This document shows, in pieces, positions 53,901-61,801 of a DNA stretch of 64,000 nucleotides. The first letter of the stretch is position 1. Each line of letters begins with the position of its first letter. This DNA is from Bradyrhizobium sp. RP6 (GTDB lineage Bacteria > Pseudomonadota > Alphaproteobacteria > Rhizobiales > Xanthobacteraceae), in assembly GCF_003837805.1 (NCBI RefSeq), contig NZ_RQIT01000002.1, positions 682,001 through 746,000 of the forward strand. The letters run 5' to 3'. A program made the position numbers and the translations under genes. A model generated the notes under the pieces. The model was given only the letters and a program-made list of their open reading frames with translations. It was not told where the DNA came from and searched no databases.

Positions 53901-54104
53901 TCAGCGATCCCATTTCGGCTTGGCTTCGTCGACCGCATCCTGGTGATACCAGCTGTCGCTGCAGATCGAGACGTTCGAGGGCAGCGAGGCGTGATCGGCA
54001 GGAAGGCGGGTCTCGCCATAACGGCGTCCCCCGAGCGCCGCACGGCCGCCGACGGGGAATTGGTAGATCTTCGCAGATCCGTGACTAAGACCATTGTTCA
54101 TCAT
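53901..54104 (-). CDS. small DUF2735-like protein divergent from glnII
   Basis: 67 residues: MNNGLSHGSAKIYQFPVGGR and a C-terminal SDSWYHQDAVDEAKPKWDR. The KIYQFPVGGR segment and WYH ending match a small rhizobial family I recall as DUF2735, often near nitrogen-control genes. AAGGAG lies eight bases upstream of the ATG at 54104. It diverges from glnII, sharing a 540-base regulatory region, so it may be co-regulated by nitrogen. Confidence 0.75.
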   Translation of the reverse strand: MMNNGLSHGSAKIYQFPVGGRAALGGRRYGETRLPADHASLPSNVSICSDSWYHQDAVDEAKPKWDR

Positions 54105-54643
54105 TACGATTTCTCCTTGGTCGAAGCGCCTTGGCCTCCATGGTGCGCCCGACTCGTTCGATTGTGGTTACTGGAATCCCCATATCGGCCGCGCTTCCCG
54201 GATTGGAAAGTGCTGAAAAGGAAATCAGTTTCCGCCCATTTTGTAGGCAGGTGGCCTTCTGCATCCTCGAAGGCACGATGCCGCTGACCAACGCGTGGGC
54301 CATTCCGAAGGTTGCCGGAGAGGGGCCGAAGAGTTTGCGAAAATTGCCGGACGTTGATGCGCGTTTAGTCGGCAGCTTCCGGGGCGATGCTCACTGCTCC
54401 AGAATCGGGCGTTTTCCGAGGGATTTTGCAGTGCAGCTTCACGGGAAGGTGCGCGGCTATGACGCACAGGGCCGTGAGTGGTTCGCCGGGGTCGCGGGAG
54501 GGCCGGCCGCGGTGGAAAACCGCCCGTCCTGCGGCTTTTTGGCACGTAAAATGCTTGGAAAGCGCCGGCCGATGATGGCCGGGTACAAAACGTGCGGGGG
54601 CCTCCAGGCCCCCAACCTTTCGCATCATCTACAGAGAGGCTCA
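54105..54643. other. regulatory region between DUF2735-like gene and glnII
   Basis: 539 bases without a supported gene: a frame stays open ahead of glnII from 54131 but has no ribosome site and does not resemble GS. The sigma-54 promoter is at 54540-54555. I looked for a GCAC-N7-GTGC NtrC site upstream and did not find a convincing one. Confidence 0.7.
54540..54555 (+). promoter_or_regulatory. sigma-54 (-24/-12) promoter of glnII
   Basis: TGGCACGTAAAATGCT matches the consensus TGGCACG-N4-TTGCW, with GG at 54541-54542 and GC at 54553-54554 separated by exactly 10 bases. The expected transcript start is about 12 bases on, leaving a leader of roughly 80 bases to the ATG at 54644. GlnII in Bradyrhizobium is known to need NtrC and sigma-54, in line with this site. 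Confidence 0.88.
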
Positions 54644-55678
54644 ATGACCAAGTACAAGCTCGAGTACATCTGGCTCGACGGATATACGCCGACTCCGAAT
54701 TTGCGCGGCAAAACTCAGATCAAGGAATTCGCGTCGTTCCCGACGCTCGAGCAGCTTCCGCTCTGGGGCTTCGATGGCTCCTCCACCCAGCAGGCCGAAG
54801 GCCACAGCTCCGATTGCGTGCTGAAGCCGGTCGCGGTGTTCCCGGACGGTGCGCGCACCAACGGGGTGCTGGTGATGTGCGAAGTCATGATGCCGGACGG
54901 CAAGACCCCGCATCCGTCCAACAAGCGCGCCACCATCCTGGACGACGCCGGCGCCTGGTTCGGCTTCGAGCAGGAATACTTCTTCTACAAGGACGGCCGT
55001 CCGCTCGGCTTCCCGGAATACGGCTATCCGGCGCCGCAGGGCCCATACTACACCGGTGTCGGCTACAAGTTCGTCGGCGACGTCGCCCGCAAGATCGTCG
55101 AAGAGCATCTCGACCTTTGCCTCGCTGCCGGCATCAACCATGAAGGCATCAACGCGGAAGTCGCGAAGGGCCAGTGGGAATTCCAGATCTTCGGCAAGGG
55201 CTCCAAGAAGGCCGCTGACGAAATGTGGATGGCCCGCTACCTGATGCTGCGCCTGACCGAGAAGTACGGCATCGACATCGAATTCCACTGCAAGCCGCTC
55301 GGCGACACCGACTGGAATGGCTCCGGCATGCACGCCAACTTCTCGACCGAGTACATGCGTACGGTCGGTGGCAAGGAGTATTTCGAGGCACTGATGGCCG
55401 CCTTCGACAAGAACCTGATGGACCACATCGCCGTCTACGGCCCGGACAACGACAAGCGTCTGACCGGCAAGCACGAGACTGCGCCGTGGAACAAGTTCAG
55501 CTACGGCGTTGCCGACCGCGGTGCCTCGATCCGCGTTCCGCATTCCTTCGTCAACAACGGCTACAAGGGCTATCTGGAAGACCGCCGTCCGAACTCGCAA
55601 GGCGACCCCTACCAGATCGCTTCGCAGATCCTGAAGACGATCGCTTCCGTGCCCACCGACAAGAAGGCTGCGGCCTAA
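54644..55678 (+). CDS. glnII: glutamine synthetase type II
   Basis: 344-residue eukaryote-type enzyme that assimilates ammonium into glutamine with ATP. N-terminal KYKLEYIWLDGYTPTPNLRGK, the ATP/metal strands WFGFEQEYFF and INHEGINAEVAKGQWEFQ, NGSGMHANFSTEYMR, and the catalytic stretch HETAPWNKFSYGVADRGASIR are all present. It has no adenylylation site of the GlnA type. A sigma-54 promoter lies about 90 bases upstream; GAGAGG precedes the start. It ends at a strong terminator. Confidence 0.97.
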   Translation: MTKYKLEYIWLDGYTPTPNLRGKTQIKEFASFPTLEQLPLWGFDGSSTQQAEGHSSDCVLKPVAVFPDGARTNGVLVMCEVMMPDGKTPHPSNKRATILDDAGAWFGFEQEYFFYKDGRPLGFPEYGYPAPQGPYYTGVGYKFVGDVARKIVEEHLDLCLAAGINHEGINAEVAKGQWEFQIFGKGSKKAADEMWMARYLMLRLTEKYGIDIEFHCKPLGDTDWNGSGMHANFSTEYMRTVGGKEYFEALMAAFDKNLMDHIAVYGPDNDKRLTGKHETAPWNKFSYGVADRGASIRVPHSFVNNGYKGYLEDRRPNSQGDPYQIASQILKTIASVPTDKKAAA

Positions 55679-55722
55679 GATCCTCCCGGCCCGGGCTGGG
55701 GGCTGGCCCGGGTTGGAGCTCA

Positions 55723-55754
55723 ATCCGCCGGAGCAAAGGCTCCGGCGGATTTTT
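55723..55754. terminator. intrinsic terminator of glnII
   Basis: ATCCGCCGGAGC (55723-55734), loop AAAG, and the perfect complement (55739-55750), followed directly by TTTTG. A 12-bp G/C-rich stem and T-run make a strong Rho-independent terminator 45 bases after the glnII stop. Confidence 0.9.
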
Positions 55755-55842
55755 GCATTTGGATGGAAGCCGTTCCTGTGTCTGCCGATCTCGGCTTCGC
55801 GAAACTTGTCGATCGCCGCCGAACGCGGGATAGTGGAGGCAG

Positions 55843-56571
55843 ATGCGCGCAGGGCCGGGGACACGGCTGGTGTTTGAAGGCTTCTACAAGGTGAGATTTC
55901 AGCTCGGCGATGCCGTCGGCCGGAGCGTGATGCATGCCGGCAACGGCAAGATGCTCGGCGGCAATTCGGCCTTCGCCCATATCGGCACTTACGTGAAGTC
56001 CGGCGAGGGCGTGGACGTCGTGATCAACACCGTCCGCCATAACCCGGATCCGAGCTACCGCGCCATGGCCGGCACCGACGATGCCACCTTGATCGCGAAG
56101 GGCTGGGCCGACGGCGATCTCTATCGCTTCAAGGGCGAGCTCAAGGAGCTGCCCGGCGTGCCCTTCCAATCGCTGATGACGCCTATCACCGAAGACGAAG
56201 TGCCGATCGCCGGCGGCGTCGGCGAAGCGGGCATCGCCGATGGTCTCTACTCGCTCCATCTGCGGATGCTCGACGGTCTTGGCGGCGGTTTCACCGGTGT
56301 GATGCTGCTCAACCAGGGCCGCATCCTCGGCGGCGACGCGTCGTTCTATTATCTCGGCAGCTACACCGCCGCGAACGGCCGCTGGAAGGGCCAGATTCTC
56401 AACCAGGAGCACACGCCGGCCAAGGACGATCCGATCTTCGGCGGCCGCGAGGTCGGCATCGGCTTCTCCGGCAGCTATGACAGCGAACAGGTGGTGCTGG
56501 AGGCGACGGCGCTGGCCGGCAAGCGCAGCTTGCGCCTCACCGCCACGCTCAAGCTGATGCATCGCGCCTGA
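55843..56571 (+). CDS. GrlR-like protein with two calycin-type repeats (paralogue 1)
   Basis: 242 residues (ATG at 55843, or GTG at 55870). The sequence contains two related halves: FYKVRFQLGDAVGRSVMHAG to IGTYVKSGEGVDVV, and IADGLYSLHLRMLDGLGGGF to YLGSYTAANGRWKG. The LxGGNSxFAHIG / LGGDASFYYLGSY pattern is that of the GrlR family, whose namesake represses a type III secretion regulator by direct binding. No secretion system is in the window. A second protein of the same design is at 58602. Function is inferred only from fold. Confidence 0.75.
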   Translation: MRAGPGTRLVFEGFYKVRFQLGDAVGRSVMHAGNGKMLGGNSAFAHIGTYVKSGEGVDVVINTVRHNPDPSYRAMAGTDDATLIAKGWADGDLYRFKGELKELPGVPFQSLMTPITEDEVPIAGGVGEAGIADGLYSLHLRMLDGLGGGFTGVMLLNQGRILGGDASFYYLGSYTAANGRWKGQILNQEHTPAKDDPIFGGREVGIGFSGSYDSEQVVLEATALAGKRSLRLTATLKLMHRA

Positions 56572-56589
56572 TCGCGCCAGGAACTGCTC

Positions 56590-57273
56590 ATGGAAAACGT
56601 TCGTATGCTCTCGACGCTCGGCCTCATGGGCGCGATGCGCAGCCTGTCGTCTGCCTACGAGGCTGCGACCGGCATCCATGTCGATGCCGATTTCGCGCCG
56701 ACCCTGGCGCTGCTGAAGCGGTTGCGCGAGGGCGAGGCCGCCGACCTCGTCATCCTCACCCGCGAAGGGCTCGACGAGATGATCGGCGAGGGGCGCGTGA
56801 TTGCCGAGAGCGCGGCCGATCTGGCGCGGTCCTTCGTCGGCATCGCCGTGCGGGCCGGGCAGGCGCACCCCGGTATCGGCAGCGAGGCGGCGCTGCGCGC
56901 AACCCTGCTCGCAGCGCGGTCCGTCGCCTATTCGCGGCTCGGTGCGAGCGGCGTGTACTTCGCCCAGCTGATCGTGCGGATGGGGATCGCGGCGGAGATC
57001 AACGCCAAGGCCACCATCGTCGAGCAGGGATTTACGGCGGAGCGGCTCGTGACCGGCGAGGCGGACCTCGCCGTGCAGCAGATCAGCGAGCTGAAGCAGG
57101 TCGGCGGCATCGAGGTCGTCGGCCCGATCCCGCACGATTTGCAGACGCCGGCCGTGTTCTCCGCCGGCCGCATGACGAACGCGAAACATGCCGACGCCGC
57201 GGATCGCTTGCTGCGCCATCTGGCGTCGCCGGAGGTCGCCCCCGTCCTGCGCCAGTCGGGACTTGAGCCTTGA
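56590..57273 (+). CDS. periplasmic-binding-protein-fold protein without signal peptide (ModA-like)
   Basis: 227 residues. The type II binding fold is visible: MLSTLGLMGAMRSLSSAYEA, ADLVILTREGLDEMIGEGRV, RSVAYSRLGASGVYFAQLI, and QTPAVFSAGRM near the end, as in molybdate-type binding domains. There is no signal peptide, so it would be cytoplasmic, perhaps a ligand sensor. It lies 18 bases after the GrlR-like gene on the same strand; the Sel1-repeat gene follows. Probable operon of three. Confidence 0.75.
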   Translation: MENVRMLSTLGLMGAMRSLSSAYEAATGIHVDADFAPTLALLKRLREGEAADLVILTREGLDEMIGEGRVIAESAADLARSFVGIAVRAGQAHPGIGSEAALRATLLAARSVAYSRLGASGVYFAQLIVRMGIAAEINAKATIVEQGFTAERLVTGEADLAVQQISELKQVGGIEVVGPIPHDLQTPAVFSAGRMTNAKHADAADRLLRHLASPEVAPVLRQSGLEP

Positions 57274-57299
57274 ATTTGCCGAGGCGGAGACGCAACGTG

Positions 57300-58127
57300 A
57301 TGACCATGCGGACTTACCTCCTTGCCATGCTCTTCGCGCTCGCCGTGCCCCTGACGGCGCAGGCGCAGTCGGCCGATCTCGTTCTATGCGACCGGGTCGC
57401 TGGCGATCCCAGCGATCCCGACAAGCCGGCGGACGTGAAGGGCGTGGCGGAGATCGCGTCCTCCGACATCGCGACCGCCATCAAGTTCTGCAGGCAGGCC
57501 GCGCCATCCTCGCGGCGCGCCATGTTCGCGCTCGGCCGCGCCTATGCGGCCAACAGGCAGACGGCCGACGCGATCGCGGCCTGGCGCAAGGCCGCCGACA
57601 AGGGATCGAGTGCGGCGATGGTCGAGCTCGGTGTCGTCTATGCCACCGGCTCGGGCGTCGCCAAGGACGAAGCGCAAGCGCGAAAGCTGTTCGAGAAGGC
57701 GGCGCAGGCCGGCAATCCCCGTGGCGTCAGCAATCTTGCCGCGCTCGGCGGCGCAGGTGGTGCCGCGCCGGCCGATCCCGCGCAGGCACGCGCGCTGCTC
57801 GGCAAGGCTGCCGAGACCAACGCAGAAGCGCAGTACCAGCTCGGCCTGATGCTCTCCGAAGGCACGGGCGGTGCCAAGGACGACGCCGCGGCGCGTGCAC
57901 TGTTCGAGAAGGCGGCGGCACAAAACCATCCCGGCGCATTGGAGCGGATGGGCGCCTTCGCGCAGGAAGGCCGCGGCGGTCCGAAGGACAAGGACGCCGC
58001 GAAAGCCTATTACGAGCGCGCCGCAGCGCTCGGCGATGAGGACGCCAAGAAGGCGCTGGAGCGCATTCGCTGTCCCTACGCGATCAAGGACAAGCAGGGC
58101 AAGCTCGTCACCACGTTGTGCTTCTGA
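57300..58127 (+). CDS. exported Sel1-like repeat protein
   Basis: About 275 residues from the ATG at 57300. A signal peptide (LLAMLFALAVPLTAQAQ) precedes at least four Sel1-like helical repeats: AMFALGRAYAANRQTADAIA, AMVELGVVYATGSGVAKDEA, AQYQLGLMLSEGTGGAKDDA and GALERMGAFAQEGRGGPKDK. Such solenoids bind partner proteins or glycans in the periplasm. The last 25 residues contain two Cys (RCPYAI and TLCF). It is last of the GrlR-like operon. Confidence 0.88.
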   Translation: MTMRTYLLAMLFALAVPLTAQAQSADLVLCDRVAGDPSDPDKPADVKGVAEIASSDIATAIKFCRQAAPSSRRAMFALGRAYAANRQTADAIAAWRKAADKGSSAAMVELGVVYATGSGVAKDEAQARKLFEKAAQAGNPRGVSNLAALGGAGGAAPADPAQARALLGKAAETNAEAQYQLGLMLSEGTGGAKDDAAARALFEKAAAQNHPGALERMGAFAQEGRGGPKDKDAAKAYYERAAALGDEDAKKALERIRCPYAIKDKQGKLVTTLCF

Positions 58128-58145
58128 GCAGAGCCGGGACCTGAC

Positions 58146-58171
58146 GGAACCTGGCTCGCGCGTACGTCGTT
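58146..58171 (+). promoter_or_regulatory. EcfG (general stress) promoter
   Basis: GGAAC (58146-58150), a 17-base spacer, and CGTT (58168-58171) match the EcfG consensus GGAAC-N16-17-CGTT exactly. Transcription would begin shortly before the ATG of the 49-residue gene at 58199, whose ribosome site is GGAG. It therefore predicts stress-induced expression of that gene. Confidence 0.75.
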
Positions 58172-58198
58172 GACGTCCGGACAAAACGGAGCGCGATC

Positions 58199-58348
58199 AT
58201 GATCCGCAAACTGGCATCGGGCGAATACCGCCTCTATTCCCGCAAGGTGAATCCGAAGACCGGCAAGCGTCGTAATCTCGGCACGTTCAAGAGCCGTGCA
58301 GCCGCCGAGAAGCACGAGCGCGAGGTGCAGTACTTCAAGCGTCACTGA
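58199..58348 (+). CDS. small basic protein (49 aa), likely stress-induced
   Basis: MIRKLASGEYRLYSRKVNPK then TGKRRNLGTFKSRAAAEKHE and a short tail. Highly basic, with the KxGKRRNLGTFxSRxxAxxHE pattern that I recall in small conserved rhizobial proteins. The form suggests a compact DNA- or RNA-binding fold. GGAG is nine bases upstream of the ATG, and an EcfG promoter ends 27 bases ahead. Function is unknown. Confidence 0.8.
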   Translation: MIRKLASGEYRLYSRKVNPKTGKRRNLGTFKSRAAAEKHEREVQYFKRH

Positions 58349-58389
58349 CGCGTGAGGGCCTTTTCCGCGATCCGGAGACAAAAGTCGAA

Positions 58390-58410
58390 AAAACAACCCC
58401 ATGCACAGTA
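58390..58410 (+). repeat. 21-base dispersed repeat, copy 2
   Basis: Identical over 21 bases to the reverse complement of 34642-34662, and part of a longer stretch (58349-58601) that has the look of a dispersed Bradyrhizobium intergenic element. The 250-base gap holds no other gene. Confidence 0.7.
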
Positions 58411-58601
58411 GCCAAGCCGTTGAAATCACACGCATGCGGATTTTGCGAAGTCGATTTGACCCGTCGGGCAAAACAGGGGCATGATGGCATCGTGGTGGAC
58501 GTGCGTTCCGTGGCCGGTGCTGCGCGGAAAAGCCGGTGGTTTCAGTGCGGCGACGATGCTAGGTAGCCGACAATTGTTTTCCGATTTGTGGATTCAGGGC
58601 A

Positions 58602-59306
58602 TTGCTGGACGGGCTCTACAAGGTTGAATACGGCGTCAACGACGGGTTCGGCCGCAGCATCATGTGCCTGCATGACGGCAAGATGCTGGGCGGCAATTCG
58701 GGCTTTGCGCATCTTGGCAGCTATGTCGAGCGTGACGGCGAGATCATCGCCCAGGTCATCACCGAGCGGCACAATCTGGACCCCAGCTACAAGCCGCTGA
58801 TGGGTGCGGATGTCGCCTCGATCGCAGCGCGCGGCCGGCTCTACGGCAACCAGATTCGTTTGGAAGGCGGCGCGGACACCATGCCGGGCGCTCCTTTCTG
58901 GGCCAACCTCACGCGGCTCGATGACGGCGCGCTGCCGCCGCGCGGCACGATCGGGCAGGGCGGCATCGCCAACGGACTCTATGGGATGGGCCTGCGTGCG
59001 CTCGATGGCGTCGAGGCCGGCCTCTCCGGCGTCATGCTCCTGATCGATGGCCGCATCCTCGGCGGCGATGCGTTCTTCTACTATCTAGGCTCCTATTCCT
59101 CGGCGGACGGCCGCTGGAAGGGCGAGATGCTGAACCAGGAGCACACGCCGGCGAAAGGCGAGAACCCGGTGTTCGGCGGCCTCGAGGTGGGGATCGGCTT
59201 CTCCGGGACCTGCACGGAAGACAGCGGCGAGTTCGAAGGCATCGCGCTCGCGGGGAAGCGAAGCTTGCGCCTTGCAGCCTCGCTCAAGCTGATGAGAAGG
59301 GCGTAG
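58602..59306 (+). CDS. GrlR-like protein with two calycin-type repeats (paralogue 2)
   Basis: 234 residues from a TTG at 58602 (CAGGG five bases ahead); no ATG or GTG precedes it in frame nearby. The two halves match paralogue 1 closely: LDGLYKVEYGVNDGFGRSIM, KMLGGNSGFAHLGSYVERDG, then IANGLYGMGLRALDGVEAGL, RILGGDAFFYYLGSYSSADG and NQEHTPAKGENPVFGG. The final LMRRA also matches LMHRA. It is 2 kb from paralogue 1, likely by duplication. The rare start codon lowers the certainty on its N terminus. Confidence 0.75.
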   Translation: MLDGLYKVEYGVNDGFGRSIMCLHDGKMLGGNSGFAHLGSYVERDGEIIAQVITERHNLDPSYKPLMGADVASIAARGRLYGNQIRLEGGADTMPGAPFWANLTRLDDGALPPRGTIGQGGIANGLYGMGLRALDGVEAGLSGVMLLIDGRILGGDAFFYYLGSYSSADGRWKGEMLNQEHTPAKGENPVFGGLEVGIGFSGTCTEDSGEFEGIALAGKRSLRLAASLKLMRRA

Positions 59307-59484
59307 ACGGCGACCTGTACTTGCACTGTCGGCCACTCGAAATCGCGGAGACGGATGCCGGCAGATTGAACGTTCTTCTTGGGCGGGGCAGCTCTGGGGG
59401 ACGAGACCGCGTTTTACATCGGCACGGAGCCAATCTCCGGATGATCGGAGCGGCAATCGCGACCTGACCGATGGCAACGGCTTA

Positions 59485-59509
59485 GGAACAAACCAGAACC
59501 TCATGCGTA
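59485..59509 (+). promoter_or_regulatory. EcfG-like promoter, one mismatch
   Basis: GGAAC (59485-59489), 16 bases, CGTA (59506-59509): one base off the GGAAC-N16-CGTT consensus. The gene at 59535 starts 25 bases later. With the perfect site at 58146 it hints at a stress-regulated cluster. Confidence 0.5.
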
Positions 59510-59534
59510 GTCGGGCGAGCGCGTGGAGGCTTTG

Positions 59535-59993
59535 ATGACGACGACGCGAAACCGGGTGCCTCTCCATTCATCCGAGACCGACAACCGCCGCATCAAACGC
59601 ACGATGCAGGCCAACGTTGCCTATTTCGCCCAGCACCGCGATCAAATCCCCGTCCGCCTACGAGAAATCGACGAAGAATGGGATATCGAGAGAGCGATCG
59701 AAGCCAATGCCGCGGTGATCGCTTTCGCCGGCGTCGCGCTGGCCGCCACCAACAGCCGGCGCTGGCTTGCACTTCCGGCGTTGGTGACGAGCTTTCTGTT
59801 TCAGCACGCCATCCAAGGCTGGTGCCCTCCCGTCCCGGTGTTGAGGAAGCTGGGCTTTCGCACTTCCTATGAAATCGAGGAGGAACGCCGAGCTCTCATG
59901 GCGCTGAGAGGCGATTTCGGGCACCGAGCCGAGAGTGCGGATGAGGCCCTCCGAGTTTCCACCGGCTCGGCGAACCTGGCCGTTTCGACCTAG
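59535..59993 (+). CDS. membrane-associated hypothetical protein, DUF2892/YgaP-like
   Basis: About 152 residues from the ATG at 59535. The soluble N terminus (NRRIKRTMQANVAYFAQHRD, IPVRLREIDEEWDIERAIE) is followed by a hydrophobic region (ANAAVIAFAGVALAATNSRR and LALPALVTSFLFQHAIQGWC) resembling the rhodanese-linked YgaP membrane domain. A late helical tail follows. Possible EcfG promoter 25 bases upstream. It converges on the DUF3750 gene. Confidence 0.7.
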   Translation: MTTTRNRVPLHSSETDNRRIKRTMQANVAYFAQHRDQIPVRLREIDEEWDIERAIEANAAVIAFAGVALAATNSRRWLALPALVTSFLFQHAIQGWCPPVPVLRKLGFRTSYEIEEERRALMALRGDFGHRAESADEALRVSTGSANLAVST

Positions 59994-60004
59994 CCCCGCC
60001 GAGG

Positions 60005-60790
60005 CTAGCGTGAACCAGCCGACGGCCCGACTTGAAATCCTTGCCGGCACAGGCCTGGCGTTACCCCAAAGCGGCCGAGCCCAGGCAGCTTGAGCGCCGG
60101 GCGTCGGATGTCGAGCCCGAGCACGGCGCCGAAGAAATTGATCTCCAGACCTTCGACCCAGCCGAGCGAGAAGCCGATGTATCCGGCAAGCGAGGCGTAG
60201 ATGCCCGTGCCGGACGCCGTCAGGCCGAACCATTTGCCGGTGTACGGGAAGTCCTTGCCGATCGCGGTCGGCGGCAGGACGGCGCGGAGCTCAGGGACGG
60301 AGTCGAGTGCCGCCTGCACGAAGGTGTTCGAATTGGGACCAGGCCAGACGCTGTAATCTCCATAGGATCGAAACTTGTAGTTTTCGATCACATATCGGAT
60401 TTTCGGGATCAGCGCCGCCGCGCGCTCTCCATCGACGGCTACGATGGTTTCCGGCACAGCGCCGAACCACCGCCCGTCCGGAGCGAAGCCGTTGGTGCGG
60501 ATCGGCTCGCCCCACGCCGTGTAGTCATAGCGGGTGTAGGTCGCCGCATCCTTCTCTTTGACGACGATCCAGGTGTGAATCGCGAAGATGCTGCGCCATC
60601 TCACCGTTCTCGCCCCGAACACCCGTATCACGGCTTCGCGATGATCGGCTGCGGCGGCCAGAAGACCCGCACTCGACCGGTCGGCCGTTTGCCAATTCTG
60701 GCGGTCATCGCCCAGCCAGAAATATCTCGCCGCCGATGCGGTGAGCGGTGCGATGACGAGGAACAGAAAGATGAGCAAGGGTTTCTTCAA
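60005..60790 (-). CDS. DUF3750 family protein, signal-anchored
   Basis: 261 residues. A signal or anchor (LLIFLFLVIAPLTASA) precedes the DUF3750-like body: IFAIHTWIVVKEKDAATYTR, the VWPGPNSNTFVQAALDSVPEL stretch with a possible catalytic Asn, and the late LGWVEGLEINFFGAVLGLDI. DUF3750 proteins have unknown function and may be hydrolase-like. Family label is from recognition of these segments. Confidence 0.8.
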   Translation of the reverse strand: MKKPLLIFLFLVIAPLTASAARYFWLGDDRQNWQTADRSSAGLLAAAADHREAVIRVFGARTVRWRSIFAIHTWIVVKEKDAATYTRYDYTAWGEPIRTNGFAPDGRWFGAVPETIVAVDGERAAALIPKIRYVIENYKFRSYGDYSVWPGPNSNTFVQAALDSVPELRAVLPPTAIGKDFPYTGKWFGLTASGTGIYASLAGYIGFSLGWVEGLEINFFGAVLGLDIRRPALKLPGLGRFGVTPGLCRQGFQVGPSAGSR

Positions 60791-60942
60791 GGGAGCAGTA
60801 CGGCAGGGCCTTCGAAATCATATAGTTCGCACGAATGCCGGCGCCATAGCTGCTCCCATGGTTCCCAACGCGCTTGTCATCAGAGCCGGACGGGCGTCTG
60901 GGATCAAGTAGTTCCGCAACGGACCAGGATTGGAGCGCGCGC

Positions 60943-61197
60943 ATGGACATCAAGGACGCCGCGGCAATGACCGAAGCCTCCGGGCTGACGGACGATCAGG
61001 GCGGCATACAGCAGACGTCCAGCCCCCGGTCGGGGCCCCGAGAGCAAACACGGGCTTTCGGCCCGCAACTTCGTTCGCCCTCGTCGGACACCGCGAAGCG
61101 ATGGGCCGACCAGTTGCGCCAGGTGACAGTCAAGGCGCCTTTGAGGTCGTTGCTTGTGGCTTTTCTAGCCGGAGCATGGATCGCTCGCCGTCGATAG
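60943..61197 (+). CDS. small protein with C-terminal membrane helix (84 aa)
   Basis: ATG at 60943 after GGAGCGCGCGC. Polar N-terminal two thirds (TEASGLTDDQGGIQQTSSPR and onward) ends in LRSLLVAFLAGAWIARRR, a tail-anchor helix with a basic end. The layout resembles DUF883/ElaB-type ribosome- or membrane-linked stress proteins, but the match is weak. It lies in the region with EcfG-like promoters. Confidence 0.6.
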   Translation: MDIKDAAAMTEASGLTDDQGGIQQTSSPRSGPREQTRAFGPQLRSPSSDTAKRWADQLRQVTVKAPLRSLLVAFLAGAWIARRR

Positions 61198-61273
61198 GAG
61201 CTGCGCGTGTGCGCGATTCATCACGAGGAACCCAGCGATTTCGGAGCTGGCAACGGATCGAGGGAGAGGACAA

Positions 61274-61624
61274 ATGAGGCTTCTTGCGGCGGTCGTGATC
61301 ATTCTTCTGGGCACCATTTCGTTCTCCATGGCACAAAGCTCGGGAGGCTCTTCAGGCGGTTCTTCATCCGGCGGCGCGAGCACGGCTGGTTCGAGCGGCG
61401 CGGGTGGCTCGACGCTCTCGAACGGGACGACGCTCAGCGGAACTGGCGGTTCGCCAGGCCCCAACACCCTCGATGCAAAAAACCGGAGAACGACGGGCGC
61501 AAGACCCGGTGCTACCCCTTCTGATCAGGAAGGCGGTGGATCTCGACCGAGTTACAACACGCCCGCCGCAAACGCTGCCATCCAGCAGCTCGGAAATACC
61601 AATACGGGCATCCTCAAGAAGTGA
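61274..61624 (+). CDS. secreted low-complexity Gly/Ser-rich protein (116 aa)
   Basis: Signal peptide LLAAVVIILLGTISFSMAQ is followed by a Gly/Ser-rich tract (SSGGSSGGSSSGGASTAGSS and beyond) and a C terminus with NTPAANAAIQQLGNTNTGIL. It would be a disordered secreted or cell-surface protein. GGAGAGGACAA precedes the ATG. No recognised family. Confidence 0.7.
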   Translation: MRLLAAVVIILLGTISFSMAQSSGGSSGGSSSGGASTAGSSGAGGSTLSNGTTLSGTGGSPGPNTLDAKNRRTTGARPGATPSDQEGGGSRPSYNTPAANAAIQQLGNTNTGILKK

Positions 61625-61801
61625 CGATCGTCAAGACCGGCGGCGGCTCGACCACCAGGAGGTGGGTCATCGGGTCTTTAATCCCGAAAGCTGCGGTCTG
61701 AACGACGGTATTGCGGCCGGGGTGGTGCGCTGGTGCCGGGCTTCCCCTGGAAGCCCGCATGGCCTATGACGCTGCAACGCAAAAATCCCCCAAAAGACCT
61801 C

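Noticed and set aside
54131-54643. In-frame extension of glnII upstream of its ATG
   Set aside because: It has no ribosome site, contains the sigma-54 promoter, and GS II proteins begin at MTKYKLEYI.
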